NCBI RefSeq assembly: GCF_900103975.1
Contig: NZ_FNIR01000001.1
Span: 186,001 to 250,000 of the forward strand
DNA length: 64,000 nt
Direction of reading: 5' to 3'
Origin: Klenkia soli
Lineage (GTDB): Bacteria > Actinomycetota > Actinomycetes > Mycobacteriales > Geodermatophilaceae
This document shows, one piece after another, positions 24,366-32,333 of the stretch. Numbering within the stretch: the first letter of the stretch is position 1; the number at the start of each line of letters is the position of its first letter. A model generated the notes under the pieces. It had not been told where the DNA came from, did not search any database, and saw only the letters and a program-made list of their open reading frames with translations. A program made the position numbers and the translations under genes.

Positions 24366-25538
24366 ATGCGCGTGGGAGTCGTCACCAGGGAATGGCCGCC
24401 GGACGTCTACGGAGGGGCCGGCGTGCACGTCGAGCACCTGGTCGCCGCCCTGCGCGGCCTCGACGACGGGCCCGAGCTCGACGTGCACTGCTTCGGCGGG
24501 CCGCGCGACGACGCCACCGCGCACGCCGTCCCCGCCGGGCTGGCCGAGGCCAACGGTGCGCTGCAGGCCGTCGGCGTGGACGTCGAGATCGCCGCGGCGC
24601 TGGCCGGCGTCGACCTCGTGCACTCCCACACCTGGTACGCCAACCACGCCGGCCAGCTGGCCTCCCTGGTGCACGGCGTCCCCCACGTGGTGACCGCGCA
24701 CTCCCTCGAGCCGCGCCGGCCGTGGAAGGCCGAGCAGCTCGGCGGCGGCTACCGGCTGTCGAGCTGGGTCGAGCGCACCGCCTACCTCGCCGCCGACGCC
24801 GTGGTCGCGGTCAGCAACGGCATGCGCACCGACGTCCTCGACGCCTATCCCGAGCTGGACCCGGCGAAGGTGCTGGTCGTCGGCAACGGCGTCGACGCGC
24901 AGGCGTACCGGCCGATCCACGACGACGACGTCGTGCGCTCGGTGGGCGTCGACCCCGACCGGCCGTACGCGCTGTTCGTCGGCCGCATCACCCGGCAAAA
25001 GGGCCTGGTGCACCTGCTGGCCGCCGCCGAGCAGCTGCCCCCCGAGGCCGGCCTGGTGCTCTGCGCCGGCGCCGCCGACACCCCCGCCGAGCGCCAGCAG
25101 GTCGCCGAGGCCGTGGTCGAGCTGCAGCGCCGCCGCACCGGGGTGGTCTGGATCGAGGAGATGCTGCCGCGCGAGAAGCTCGTGCCGCTGATCACCGGCG
25201 CCACGGTGTTCGTCGTCCCGTCGGTGTACGAGCCCCTGGGCATCGTCAACCTCGAGGCCGCCGCGTGCGGCACCGCCGTCGTCGCCTCGGCCGTGGGCGG
25301 CATCCCCGAGGTCGTCGCCGACGGCCGCACCGGTCTGCTGGTGCCCTACGACGAGGCCGACCCGGCCGCGTTCGCCGCGGGGCTGGCGGCCCGGATGTCC
25401 GAGCTGCTGGCCGACCCCGACCGCGCCGCCGGCATGGGTGCCGCCGGCCGCGACCGGGTGCTCGCCGAGTTCGGCTGGCCGGCCATCGCCGAGCAGACCG
25501 TCGCCGTCTACCAGCGCGTGCTGGCCGCCCGCGGCTAG
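24366..25538 (+). CDS. glgA: Glycogen synthase / maltose-1-phosphate synthase (GT4)
   Basis: A 390-residue GT-B glycosyltransferase of family 4, the short actinobacterial GlgA. It starts MRVGVVTREWPPDVYGGAGVHVEHL, with the acceptor loop GGAG, and has SHTWYANHAG, FVGRITRQKGLVHLL and the nucleotide-sugar signature PSVYEPLGIVNLEAAACGTAVVAS. The mycobacterial orthologue (GlgM) uses ADP-glucose and glucose-1-phosphate to make alpha-maltose-1-phosphate, so either activity is possible. ATG 24366 lies seven bases after TAGGTT (24353-24358), the leaderless pattern. Its TAG stop shares CTAG with the convergent nitrile hydratase alpha gene. Confidence 0.9.
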   Translation: MRVGVVTREWPPDVYGGAGVHVEHLVAALRGLDDGPELDVHCFGGPRDDATAHAVPAGLAEANGALQAVGVDVEIAAALAGVDLVHSHTWYANHAGQLASLVHGVPHVVTAHSLEPRRPWKAEQLGGGYRLSSWVERTAYLAADAVVAVSNGMRTDVLDAYPELDPAKVLVVGNGVDAQAYRPIHDDDVVRSVGVDPDRPYALFVGRITRQKGLVHLLAAAEQLPPEAGLVLCAGAADTPAERQQVAEAVVELQRRRTGVVWIEEMLPREKLVPLITGATVFVVPSVYEPLGIVNLEAAACGTAVVASAVGGIPEVVADGRTGLLVPYDEADPAAFAAGLAARMSELLADPDRAAGMGAAGRDRVLAEFGWPAIAEQTVAVYQRVLAARG

Positions 25539-26125
25539 ACCAGCGCCGTCCCGATCAACCCCTTGCGCGTCACGAGGGCCGCCAGGCCGTCCTCGTCGAG
25601 GTCGGCGGTGCCCTCGGGACGCCGCGGCAGCACCATGTAGCGGGACTCCGCGGAGGCGTCCCAGACGGCGATCCGGGTGGCGGCGGGCAGGGCGACCCCG
25701 AACTCGGCGAGCACCGACCGCGGGTCCCGGACGACGCGTGAGCGGTAGGCCTCGGACTTGTACCAGCTCGGCGAGGGCCCCAGCAGCGCGATCGGGTAGC
25801 AGCTGCACAGCGTGCAGACCAGCACGTGGTGCTCGTCGGGCCCGTTGGCGACGACCTTGAGCCGCTGCTCCTGCAGCCCGCCGGCCATGGACAGCCCGAC
25901 CTCGGGGAGCGCGGCGTTCGCGTCGGCCAGCAGCCGGTCGCGGAAGCCGGGGTCCACCCAGGCCCGGGCGACGACGCGGGCGCCGTTGGCCGGGGTGCCG
26001 CCGGCGGCGAACTCGTCGATGCGGGTGTCGATCTCGCCGTCGGACAGCAGGCCCCGGGACTCCAGCAGCGCCTCGACGTGCCGGACCCGGGCCGAGATCG
26101 GCGAGCTGCCGTGGTCGTCGCTCAT
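25535..26125 (-). CDS. nthA: Nitrile hydratase alpha subunit, cobalt type
   Basis: A 196-residue alpha subunit of the nitrile hydratase / thiocyanate hydrolase family. The metal claw is VCTLCSCYP (Cys104, Cys107, Ser108, Cys109); Thr in CTLCSC is typical of non-corrin cobalt enzymes, Ser there of iron enzymes. RVVARAWVDPGFRDRLLADA and SPSWYKSEAYRSRVVRDPRSVL are conserved. Two claw cysteines are expected to be oxidised to sulfinic/sulfenic acid. It hydrates nitriles to amides, or thiocyanate to carbonyl sulfide. It is the last of three overlapping genes (ATGA with the preceding one). The TAG stop shares CTAG with glgA. Confidence 0.9.
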   Translation of the reverse strand: MSDDHGSSPISARVRHVEALLESRGLLSDGEIDTRIDEFAAGGTPANGARVVARAWVDPGFRDRLLADANAALPEVGLSMAGGLQEQRLKVVANGPDEHHVLVCTLCSCYPIALLGPSPSWYKSEAYRSRVVRDPRSVLAEFGVALPAATRIAVWDASAESRYMVLPRRPEGTADLDEDGLAALVTRKGLIGTALV

Positions 26126-26391
26126 GCCGGAACCTCCAGGTGGTCGTGCCACAGCTCGACGGTGACCGTGTGGTCGCCCGTGCCGAAGAGGTCCGCCGCG
26201 GTGAACCGCACGTGGTAGACCGGCTGCGGCTGCACCTCCAGGCCCCGCGCCCGGTCGTCGGCCAGCGGGTGCGAGCCCGCGACCTGCACGACGGTGCCCC
26301 AGGCGCCGCGGGCGTAGCGGGGCAGCCGGGTGTGCCCGACCGGGTCGACGGTGCGGGTGCGGACCCGGTCACCGGGCGCGAACGCGGTCAC
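26122..26391 (-). CDS. Nitrile hydratase beta subunit, separate C-terminal domain
   Basis: An 89-residue protein equal to the C-terminal SH3-like half of a nitrile hydratase beta subunit: FAPGDRVRTRTVDPVGHTRLPRYARGAWG, then YHVRFTAADLF and VELWHDHLEV. In ordinary enzymes this domain is fused to the N-terminal helical domain in one chain of about 220 residues. Here that helical domain is the preceding gene, overlapping by GTGA, and the alpha gene follows by ATGA. Such three-chain layouts are known from thiocyanate hydrolase and toyocamycin nitrile hydratase. The two-gene reading is consistent and no single frameshift would be needed to explain it, given intact start and stop signals. Confidence 0.85.
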   Translation of the reverse strand: MTAFAPGDRVRTRTVDPVGHTRLPRYARGAWGTVVQVAGSHPLADDRARGLEVQPQPVYHVRFTAADLFGTGDHTVTVELWHDHLEVPA

Positions 26392-26669
26392 GGCGCCAGC
26401 TCCTCGGGCGTGGCCACGCCCTTCTCGGCCAGCAGCGTGGTGATCGCGGCGAACCAGCGCTCGTAGTAGGAGGAGCCCAGGAACTGCGCCACCGGCAGCC
26501 GCTCCTGGGCGTCGCGGAACTCGTCCAGGTTGTAGATGCCGCGCTTGATCAGCGCTCCGTTGAGGGCGAAGACGTGCGCCTCCCAGTCCTCGTGGAAGCG
26601 CGGCTCGTCGGGCTCCTCGACGATCGCGGGGAACCCGGCCATGCCACCGACGTCGTTGATCCGGCTCAC
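26388..26669 (-). CDS. Nitrile hydratase beta N-terminal domain / accessory-type subunit
   Basis: A 93-residue helical protein: INDVGGMAGFPAIVEEPDEPRFHEDWEAHVFAL is the family opening, followed by FRDAQERLPVAQFLGSSYYERWFAAITTLL. This equals the N-terminal half of a conventional beta subunit. The same fold is used by the small activator proteins that deliver cobalt, so this gene could be structural, an activator, or both. No other activator gene is present nearby. It is the first gene of the set; the start is GTG 26669, with TAGGAC six bases upstream as a possible leaderless -10. The flavin oxidoreductase diverges 52 bases away. Confidence 0.8.
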   Translation of the reverse strand: MSRINDVGGMAGFPAIVEEPDEPRFHEDWEAHVFALNGALIKRGIYNLDEFRDAQERLPVAQFLGSSYYERWFAAITTLLAEKGVATPEELAP

Positions 26670-26721
26670 CGGACCGTCCTACCACGGGACGCCAGGGCGG
26701 CCGGCCGTTGTTGCACCCGGC

Positions 26722-27708
26722 ATGGACGTCGTCGGACTCTCCCTGCTCGACCGCACCCGCACCCGGGTGGGCAGCACCGACGCCGACGCGATCGGGCACA
26801 CCGTGCAGCGGGCGCAGCGCGCCGAGGCGCTGGGCTACGACCGGTTCTGGGTCGCCGAGCACCACGGCGTGCCCGGGGTCGCCGGCTCGGCCCCGGCGGT
26901 GCTGCTCGCCGTCCTCGCCGGGGCGACGTCCCGCATCCGGCTGGGCTCGGCCGGCGTCATGCTGCCGCACCATCAGCCGCTGGTGGTGGCCGAGCAGTTC
27001 GCCACCCTGGCCGCGGTCGCGCCGGGCCGGGTCGACCTCGGGGTGGGCCGCTCCCCCGGGTTCACCGCGCCGGTGCGCCGGGCGCTGCGCCAGCGCGACC
27101 CCGACGCCGGCACCGACTTCGCCGCCGACGTCGCCGAGCTGCGGGCGCACCTCGAGGGAGCCGCCGAGATCACCGCGCACCCCCGGCCGGCTGCACCGGT
27201 GCCGCTGTTCGTGCTGGCCACCGGCCAGGGGCTGGACGTCGCGGCCCGGCTCGGGCTGCCGGTCGTCGTCGGCGGGCCGGTGCTGCGCGACCCCGACGCC
27301 CTGGACCGCTACCGGCAGGCCTTCGTGCCCTCGGCCGCGCAGGCGCAGCCCTGGGTGGCCGTGTCGCTGGACGTGCTGGTGGCCGACACCGCGGCGGCCG
27401 CCGCGGAGCTGGCGCTGCCCGAGGCGTGGGCGATGGCGCAGGCCCGGACGACGGGCACGTTCCCGCCCCTGCAGCCGGTGGACTCGATCCGCGGGATGAC
27501 GGCGACCCAGCGGCGCTACGTCGAGCAGTCCTCGGCGGTCACCGGCACGCCGGCGCAGGTGGCCGACGAGCTGGGCGGGCTGCTCGCGCGGACCGGCGCG
27601 GCCGAGCTGGTCGCCTCGTCCAGCACCCACGACCGGGGCGCGCTGGCCGAGTCCGACGCCGCGCTGGCCGAGCTGTTCAGCGGCGCAGCGTCGCCCGTGC
27701 CCGGCTGA
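26722..27708 (+). CDS. LLM-class flavin-dependent oxidoreductase
   Basis: A 328-residue bacterial-luciferase-like TIM-barrel protein: MDVVGLSLLDRTRTRVG, AEALGYDRFWVAEHHG, LGSAGVMLPHHQPLVVAEQFATLAAVAPGRVDLGVGRSPG. Members use reduced FMN or F420 on varied substrates; the type-2 alkanal-monooxygenase-like (MsnO8) subgroup fits best, but the substrate is unknown. It diverges from the nitrile hydratase genes, hinting at a link to nitrile or aldoxime metabolism, which is speculative. ATG 26722 begins the conserved region. Its 3' end overlaps the convergent phosphatase gene by 32 bases. Confidence 0.85.
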   Translation: MDVVGLSLLDRTRTRVGSTDADAIGHTVQRAQRAEALGYDRFWVAEHHGVPGVAGSAPAVLLAVLAGATSRIRLGSAGVMLPHHQPLVVAEQFATLAAVAPGRVDLGVGRSPGFTAPVRRALRQRDPDAGTDFAADVAELRAHLEGAAEITAHPRPAAPVPLFVLATGQGLDVAARLGLPVVVGGPVLRDPDALDRYRQAFVPSAAQAQPWVAVSLDVLVADTAAAAAELALPEAWAMAQARTTGTFPPLQPVDSIRGMTATQRRYVEQSSAVTGTPAQVADELGGLLARTGAAELVASSSTHDRGALAESDAALAELFSGAASPVPG

Positions 27709-28654
27709 GCCCGGCGCCGTCGGGGGCCCGCAGCACGGGGATGCCGCCCAGCCGGTCGACGACCGGTCCGCCCACGGCCACGTCGCGCAGCAGGATCTCG
27801 GCGACCCGGTCGGGGTGCGCCCGCGCGAACTCCTCGTACAGCGCCGGGTCGTGCTCGCCGGTGTCGCCGACCAGCGTCCAGTCCACGCCCGGCATGTCCT
27901 GCGCCAGCCGCAGCAGCGAGCTGCGCTTGTGGGCCTGGCCGTCGCGGAACCAGCGGTCGGGCTGCAGACCCCAGTCGGTGAGCAGCAGCGCACCGGGCGG
28001 GAAGCCGTTGCGCTCGAGGAACGCGGCCAGCGGGCCGATCAGGTTCCACGGCCCGTTGGACAGGTAGAGCACCGGCACGTGCTCCTGACCCGCGGTGATC
28101 TCGCGCAGCAGGTCGGCCATGCCGGGCACCGCGCGCCGGTTGCGGCTGCGCTGCACGAAGGTGCGGTAGGCCGCCCGCAGCGGGTGGGCGATGTCGGTGA
28201 CCAGCAGGGTGTCGTCGATGTCGCAGACCACGCCGCGGTGCGCGTCGGTCGAGGCCAGGTGCGCCGGCGCGGACGCCGTCCGCCGTCCGGTCCGCAGGTG
28301 CACGGGCACGCTGGGCCGACCCTCCAGGGGGCGGTCGACCTCGAGGACGGCGTCCACCAGGCCGTCCTCGTCGCTGGTGAGGCGCTGCCGCACCCCGGCC
28401 ACCTCGACGTCCACGCCGGTGCGCGGTGCCTCCAGGGTGAGGAAGCGCTGCCACCCGGGGATCCGCAGCCGGGACTCCGGGTGCGTGCCGGCCGGGGCCA
28501 GCAGCACCCGCCCGAGCACGCGGACCCGCCCGCCGCTGCCGTAGCCGGGGTAGGCGATGGCCACCGGCAGCCAGCCGAAGGCCCGCGCGACCCGGGAGCC
28601 GAGGTCGCGCAGACCGGTCTCGAACCGGTAGGCCACCGTGATCGCGCGGCTCAC
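27677..28654 (-). CDS. App1-like phosphatidate phosphatase family protein
   Basis: A 325-residue protein. The first 140 residues form a beta-rich domain (RLRIPGWQRFLTLEAPRTG) and the second half is a HAD-type phosphatase of the App1/DUF2183 family, with the catalytic motif VVCDIDDTLL (Asp145, Asp147), LYLSNGPWNLIGPLAAFLERNGFP, KRSSLLRLAQDMP and LVGDTGEHDPALYEEFARAHP. App1 of yeast dephosphorylates phosphatidic acid at membranes; bacterial members are uncharacterised. The GTG start overlaps the hydrolase stop in GTGA, so the two are co-translated. Confidence 0.85.
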   Translation of the reverse strand: MSRAITVAYRFETGLRDLGSRVARAFGWLPVAIAYPGYGSGGRVRVLGRVLLAPAGTHPESRLRIPGWQRFLTLEAPRTGVDVEVAGVRQRLTSDEDGLVDAVLEVDRPLEGRPSVPVHLRTGRRTASAPAHLASTDAHRGVVCDIDDTLLVTDIAHPLRAAYRTFVQRSRNRRAVPGMADLLREITAGQEHVPVLYLSNGPWNLIGPLAAFLERNGFPPGALLLTDWGLQPDRWFRDGQAHKRSSLLRLAQDMPGVDWTLVGDTGEHDPALYEEFARAHPDRVAEILLRDVAVGGPVVDRLGGIPVLRAPDGAGLSRARATLRR

Positions 28655-29397
28655 CGGCAGAACTCCTCGACGGCCACGGCGAACGCCTCGGGGCTGGAGA
28701 AGTTCAGGCCGTGCGCCGCACCGGGCAGCACCTGCAGGCGGCCCTGCGGCAGCACGCCGGCGAGGTCCTCGCACCACTGCTGCCCGGCGACCGGGTCGCG
28801 GCTGCCGCGCAGCACCAGGGCGGGGACGTCGACGTCGCCCATCGCCCGTTCCTCGGGTCGGCGCAGCGCGTGCCGGAGCACCGCCACCATCGTCAACGGC
28901 CCGGCCCGCAGGTAGTCGACGACGGCGACGAGCAGCAACCCGGGCCGCTCGCGGGGGGCGTCGAGCAGCAACCGCCAGGCCTGGGCCACCCAGGTCGGCG
29001 CGCTGGGGTCGCGGGTGGGCCCGACGAGCACCAGGTGCCGCACCCGGTCGGGGCGGGCCAGCACCGCGGCGGCGGCCACCTGGGCGCCGAGCGAGTGCCC
29101 CACCAGGTCGACCTCGTCGAGCCCGACGGCGTCCATCCACCGGGTGAGCGCGACGGCCAGCCCGGGGACACCCAGGGTGCGTCCACGACCACGGGTGCGG
29201 CCGTACCCGGGCAGGTCGGGCGCGAGCGTGCGCCGACCGCGGCCGAGGATGCGCAGTGCCGGCACCATGGACCGGCCCGACATGCCCAGCCCGTGCACCA
29301 GTACCAGCGGCCGACCGCCGCTGCCGGACTCCCGGTGGTGCATGCGCACGGTCCGACGCCGGCCCAGGTCGACGGGGGTCCACACGTCGTCCGGCAC
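28651..29397 (-). CDS. Alpha/beta hydrolase
   Basis: A 248-residue alpha/beta hydrolase with oxyanion region LVLVHGLGMSGRSM, the nucleophile elbow VGHSLGAQ (Ser102), an acid candidate in RGSRDPVAGQQW and histidine in GAAHGLNFSSPEAF. The substrate is unknown. GTG 29397 was chosen because TACGGT (29409-29404) lies six bases upstream and no Shine-Dalgarno is present. It diverges from the CrtI-like gene across 33 bases and is followed without a gap by the App1-like phosphatase. Confidence 0.8.
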   Translation of the reverse strand: MPDDVWTPVDLGRRRTVRMHHRESGSGGRPLVLVHGLGMSGRSMVPALRILGRGRRTLAPDLPGYGRTRGRGRTLGVPGLAVALTRWMDAVGLDEVDLVGHSLGAQVAAAAVLARPDRVRHLVLVGPTRDPSAPTWVAQAWRLLLDAPRERPGLLLVAVVDYLRAGPLTMVAVLRHALRRPEERAMGDVDVPALVLRGSRDPVAGQQWCEDLAGVLPQGRLQVLPGAAHGLNFSSPEAFAVAVEEFCR

Positions 29398-29430
29398 CTG
29401 CGCACCGTATGTCCTCCTACCGTGGGCGGC

Positions 29431-30888
29431 ATGGCGCGCGTCGTGGTGGTGGGGGCCGGGCTCGGCGGACTGGCTGCCGCGGCCCGGCTGGCGACCGCCG
29501 GGCACGCGGTCACCGTGCTCGAGCAGGCGCCGGAGGTCGGCGGGAAGCTGGGCTGGTTCGCCCGCGACGGGCACGGCTTCGACACCGGGCCCTCCCTGGT
29601 CACCCTCCCCCAGGTCTTCCGCGACCTGTTCGCCGCCACCGGGGCGCCGCTGGACGACGTCCTGGACTTCGTGCGGCTCGACCCGGCGGTCGACTACCGC
29701 TTCGCCGACGGCACCGGCTTGTCGGTGCCCGGGCACCTGGACGGCGTGCGGGCCGCCCTGGGCCCGGAGTGGTCGGCCCTCCTGGACCGGGCGGCCGAGA
29801 TCTGGCGGGTCACCGAGCAGCCCTTCCTGCGGTCCCCGCTGCAGGGCGCCCGCACGCTGGCCCGGCTGGCCCGGTCGGTGGACGACGTCCGCACCGTCGC
29901 CCCGTGGTCGTCGCTGCGCGGGATGGGCGCTGCGTACCTGACCGACCCGCACCTGCGCATGCTGCTGGACCGGTACGCCACCTACTCCGGCTCCGACCCC
30001 CGCCGGGCCCCGGCCGCCCTGGCCACCGTGCCCTGGGTGGAGCAGGCCTTCGGCTCCTGGTACGTCCGCGGCGGGCTGCGGCGGCTGGCCCTCGCCGTCG
30101 CCGACCGGGCGGTCGAGCGGGGGGCGGAGATCCGCACGTCGACCCCGGTGACCCGGGTGCTCGTCGAGGGCGGTCGGACGACGGGCGTGCAGCTGGCCGA
30201 CGGCGAGCGGGTCCCCGCCGACGTGGTGGTCGTCAACGCCGACGCCACCGCCCTCTACGACCGGCTCCTCCCCCGCGACGCCCCGGTGCGCCGCGCCCGG
30301 GCGACGCTGGCCCGGGCGACGCCGTCCTCCTCGGGGTTCGTGCTGCTGCTGGCGCTGCGCGGCCGCACGCCGGACCTCGCCCACCACACCGTGCTGTTCC
30401 CCGACGACTACGACGCCGAGTTCGACGGCCTGTTCACCGACCCCCGGCCGCTGGCGGACCCGACGGTGTACATCAGCGCGCCCGACGACCCGGCCACCCG
30501 ACCGGACGACGGCGAGTCCTGGTTCGTGCTGGTCAACGCCCCGCGGCACGAACCCGGGCGCGGGGTGGACTGGGACGCGCCCGGCCTGGCCGACGCCTAC
30601 GCCGACCGGGTGCTCGCCGTCCTGGCCCGCCGCGGACTCGACGTCCGCGACCGGGTCCGCTGGCGCGAGGTCCGCACCCCGGCCGACCTGGCGCGGGCGA
30701 CCGGCAGCGTGGGCGGTTCGATCTACGGGACGTCGTCCAACGGCGCCCGCGCGGCCTTCCTCCGCCCGGCGAACGCCTCCCCGCTCCCGGGGCTGCACCT
30801 GGTCGGCGGCAGCGCCCACCCCGGCGGCGGGCTGCCCCTGGTGGCCCTCAGCGCGGAGATCGTGGCGGGGCTCGTCGGCCCGGCCTAG
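29431..30888 (+). CDS. CrtI/phytoene-desaturase-family FAD oxidoreductase
   Basis: A 485-residue FAD-dependent desaturase/isomerase family protein. The Rossmann motif is VVVVGAGLGGLAAAARLATAGHAVTVLEQ; DGHGFDTGPSLVTLPQVFRDLF and YATYSGSDPRRAPAALA are CrtI hallmarks; the C-terminal FAD segment is GLHLVGGSAHPGGGLPLVALSAEIV. CrtI desaturates phytoene, but no crtB, crtE or lycopene cyclase gene is near, so another long-chain substrate is equally possible. ATG 29431 follows TACCGT (29418-29423) by seven bases, leaderless style. Its TAG shares CTAG with the convergent gene. Confidence 0.8.
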   Translation: MARVVVVGAGLGGLAAAARLATAGHAVTVLEQAPEVGGKLGWFARDGHGFDTGPSLVTLPQVFRDLFAATGAPLDDVLDFVRLDPAVDYRFADGTGLSVPGHLDGVRAALGPEWSALLDRAAEIWRVTEQPFLRSPLQGARTLARLARSVDDVRTVAPWSSLRGMGAAYLTDPHLRMLLDRYATYSGSDPRRAPAALATVPWVEQAFGSWYVRGGLRRLALAVADRAVERGAEIRTSTPVTRVLVEGGRTTGVQLADGERVPADVVVVNADATALYDRLLPRDAPVRRARATLARATPSSSGFVLLLALRGRTPDLAHHTVLFPDDYDAEFDGLFTDPRPLADPTVYISAPDDPATRPDDGESWFVLVNAPRHEPGRGVDWDAPGLADAYADRVLAVLARRGLDVRDRVRWREVRTPADLARATGSVGGSIYGTSSNGARAAFLRPANASPLPGLHLVGGSAHPGGGLPLVALSAEIVAGLVGPA

Positions 30889-32333
30889 CTGCGCGCGGCC
30901 CCCACGCCGAGCACGGCCGCCAGGCCCAGCGCGCTGCGTGGTGCGTAGGGGGTCCGCCACAGCCCGCCGTGCGCGGCGGCGTGCGCCTCGTCCTGCCAGG
31001 GCTCGTCCTGGTCCGGCCCGCCGCCGGTGTGCAGGTCGTGCACCAGCAACGCCGCCATGAGCACGTTGGACGTCGCCGGGTCGAAGACCTCGACGCCGAA
31101 CCGGTGGGCACCGGCGTAGGCCGCGGCCAGCGCCCGGTTCTTCAGCACCGACCGGGTGCGGGTGGGAGGTGCCACGTTCATCGAGACCGTCGTCCCGGCC
31201 GCGCGGGCCGTGGTCGCCCGCCAGCGCTGCAGCCGCTTGGCCAGCGCGTAGTTGGGCCCCTGCTGCGGCACCAGGCTGTCGGCGATGCCCGGCCCGTCGG
31301 CGTCGCGCGGGTACGCCCGCTGCAGCAGCCGACCGCCGGACACCGTGCGCAGCGGACGGCCCAGCAGCTTCGCCGCGCGCCCCCGGCCGGCGTAGGCGGC
31401 CACCGAGGCCGCCACCGCCTCCTCGGGCACGACGAACACGTCGGTCGGGGTCGCCAGGAACGCCATCTCCAGGTCGGGCCGCTGGCCCTGCAGCCGGAGC
31501 GTCAGGACGTCGACCGCCGCGGACACCCGGACGTTGACCGCGCCGTCGGCGTAGACGTAGTTGCCCAGCACGGGGACGCCGTCCAGACCGCCGAGCCAGT
31601 CGGCGACCGCCGGCACCTCGCCGATCAGGTCGGCCCCGCGGGCGCCGTCGCGGGTGGGCACCAGCACGGTGCCCGCGCCACGCCGGGCGGTGTCGAGCAC
31701 GCGGTCCCACAGCGGCGGCCGGGGCAGGTCGACCGCGGCCACCGTGGCGCCCCAGCGCAGCAGCGCGGTGAGCGGGCCCATCTCGGCGCCGGCGCCGAGC
31801 ACGGCGACGGTGCGGCCGGGCAGCGCCAGCCACTCGGGGTGCGCGGCGACGGTCTCGACGGCGGTGGCGCAGCTGGGCTCCACGACGCCCCGGTCCACCC
31901 AGTCGGCGAGCTGGGCCGACAGCTCGGCCCCGCGCAGCCGCCGGCCGCGGAAGGGCAGGGTGAGCTCCCGCTCGGGCTCGGCCGTGCCGGTCACCGTCTC
32001 CGTGCCCAGGGCGCCGGCCGGCGCGGCGTGCCGCAGCACGTCCAACCCGACCTCGGCGCCGTCGACCACCACGCGCAGCTGCCGGTGCACCGACTCCAGG
32101 CCGGCGGCGGCGACCTGCCGCGCGGCCGTGCGGGACCCCAGACCGACCTCGGTGGTCCGCCGGACGTGCGGCAGGTAGCCCGAGCGCCAGTTCGTCTCCC
32201 GCTCCGCGGCCCGCGCACCGGTCGGGTCCACCTCCCGGAGCGCGTCGGCCACCACGGTGCGGCCGACCGCAGCGGTGCTGCGGCGCCCGTCGGGTCCGGC
32301 GGGGAAGACGACGCCGTGCTGCTGCTCGGTCAC
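30885..32333 (-). CDS. Conserved protein of unknown function with Rossmann-like glycine loop
   Basis: A 482-residue soluble protein that I cannot assign. The middle contains TVAVLGAGAEMGPLTALLRWGATVAAVDLPRPPLW, a GxGxxxG nucleotide-binding loop followed by a plausible acidic end of strand 2, so an NAD(P) or SAM site is likely. Other conserved-looking blocks are VHRQLRVVVDGAEVGLDVL, GNYVYADGAVNVRVSAAVDVL and SLVPQQGPNYALAKRLQRWRATTARAAGTTVSMNVAPPTRTRS. There are no membrane helices. The GTG start overlaps the aminopeptidase stop (GTGA), so it is translated after that gene; the TAG stop shares CTAG with the CrtI-like gene. Confidence 0.65.
   Translation of the reverse strand: MTEQQHGVVFPAGPDGRRSTAAVGRTVVADALREVDPTGARAAERETNWRSGYLPHVRRTTEVGLGSRTAARQVAAAGLESVHRQLRVVVDGAEVGLDVLRHAAPAGALGTETVTGTAEPERELTLPFRGRRLRGAELSAQLADWVDRGVVEPSCATAVETVAAHPEWLALPGRTVAVLGAGAEMGPLTALLRWGATVAAVDLPRPPLWDRVLDTARRGAGTVLVPTRDGARGADLIGEVPAVADWLGGLDGVPVLGNYVYADGAVNVRVSAAVDVLTLRLQGQRPDLEMAFLATPTDVFVVPEEAVAASVAAYAGRGRAAKLLGRPLRTVSGGRLLQRAYPRDADGPGIADSLVPQQGPNYALAKRLQRWRATTARAAGTTVSMNVAPPTRTRSVLKNRALAAAYAGAHRFGVEVFDPATSNVLMAALLVHDLHTGGGPDQDEPWQDEAHAAAHGGLWRTPYAPRSALGLAAVLGVGAARS

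Noticed and set aside
26122-26669. Frameshift in a single nitrile hydratase beta gene
   Set aside because: Both halves have proper start and stop signals in the GTGA geometry used all over the window, and three-chain enzymes are known, so a split gene is more likely than an error.
29431-30888. Carotenoid biosynthesis cluster
   Set aside because: Only a CrtI-like gene is present; no phytoene synthase, prenyl transferase or cyclase lies nearby.
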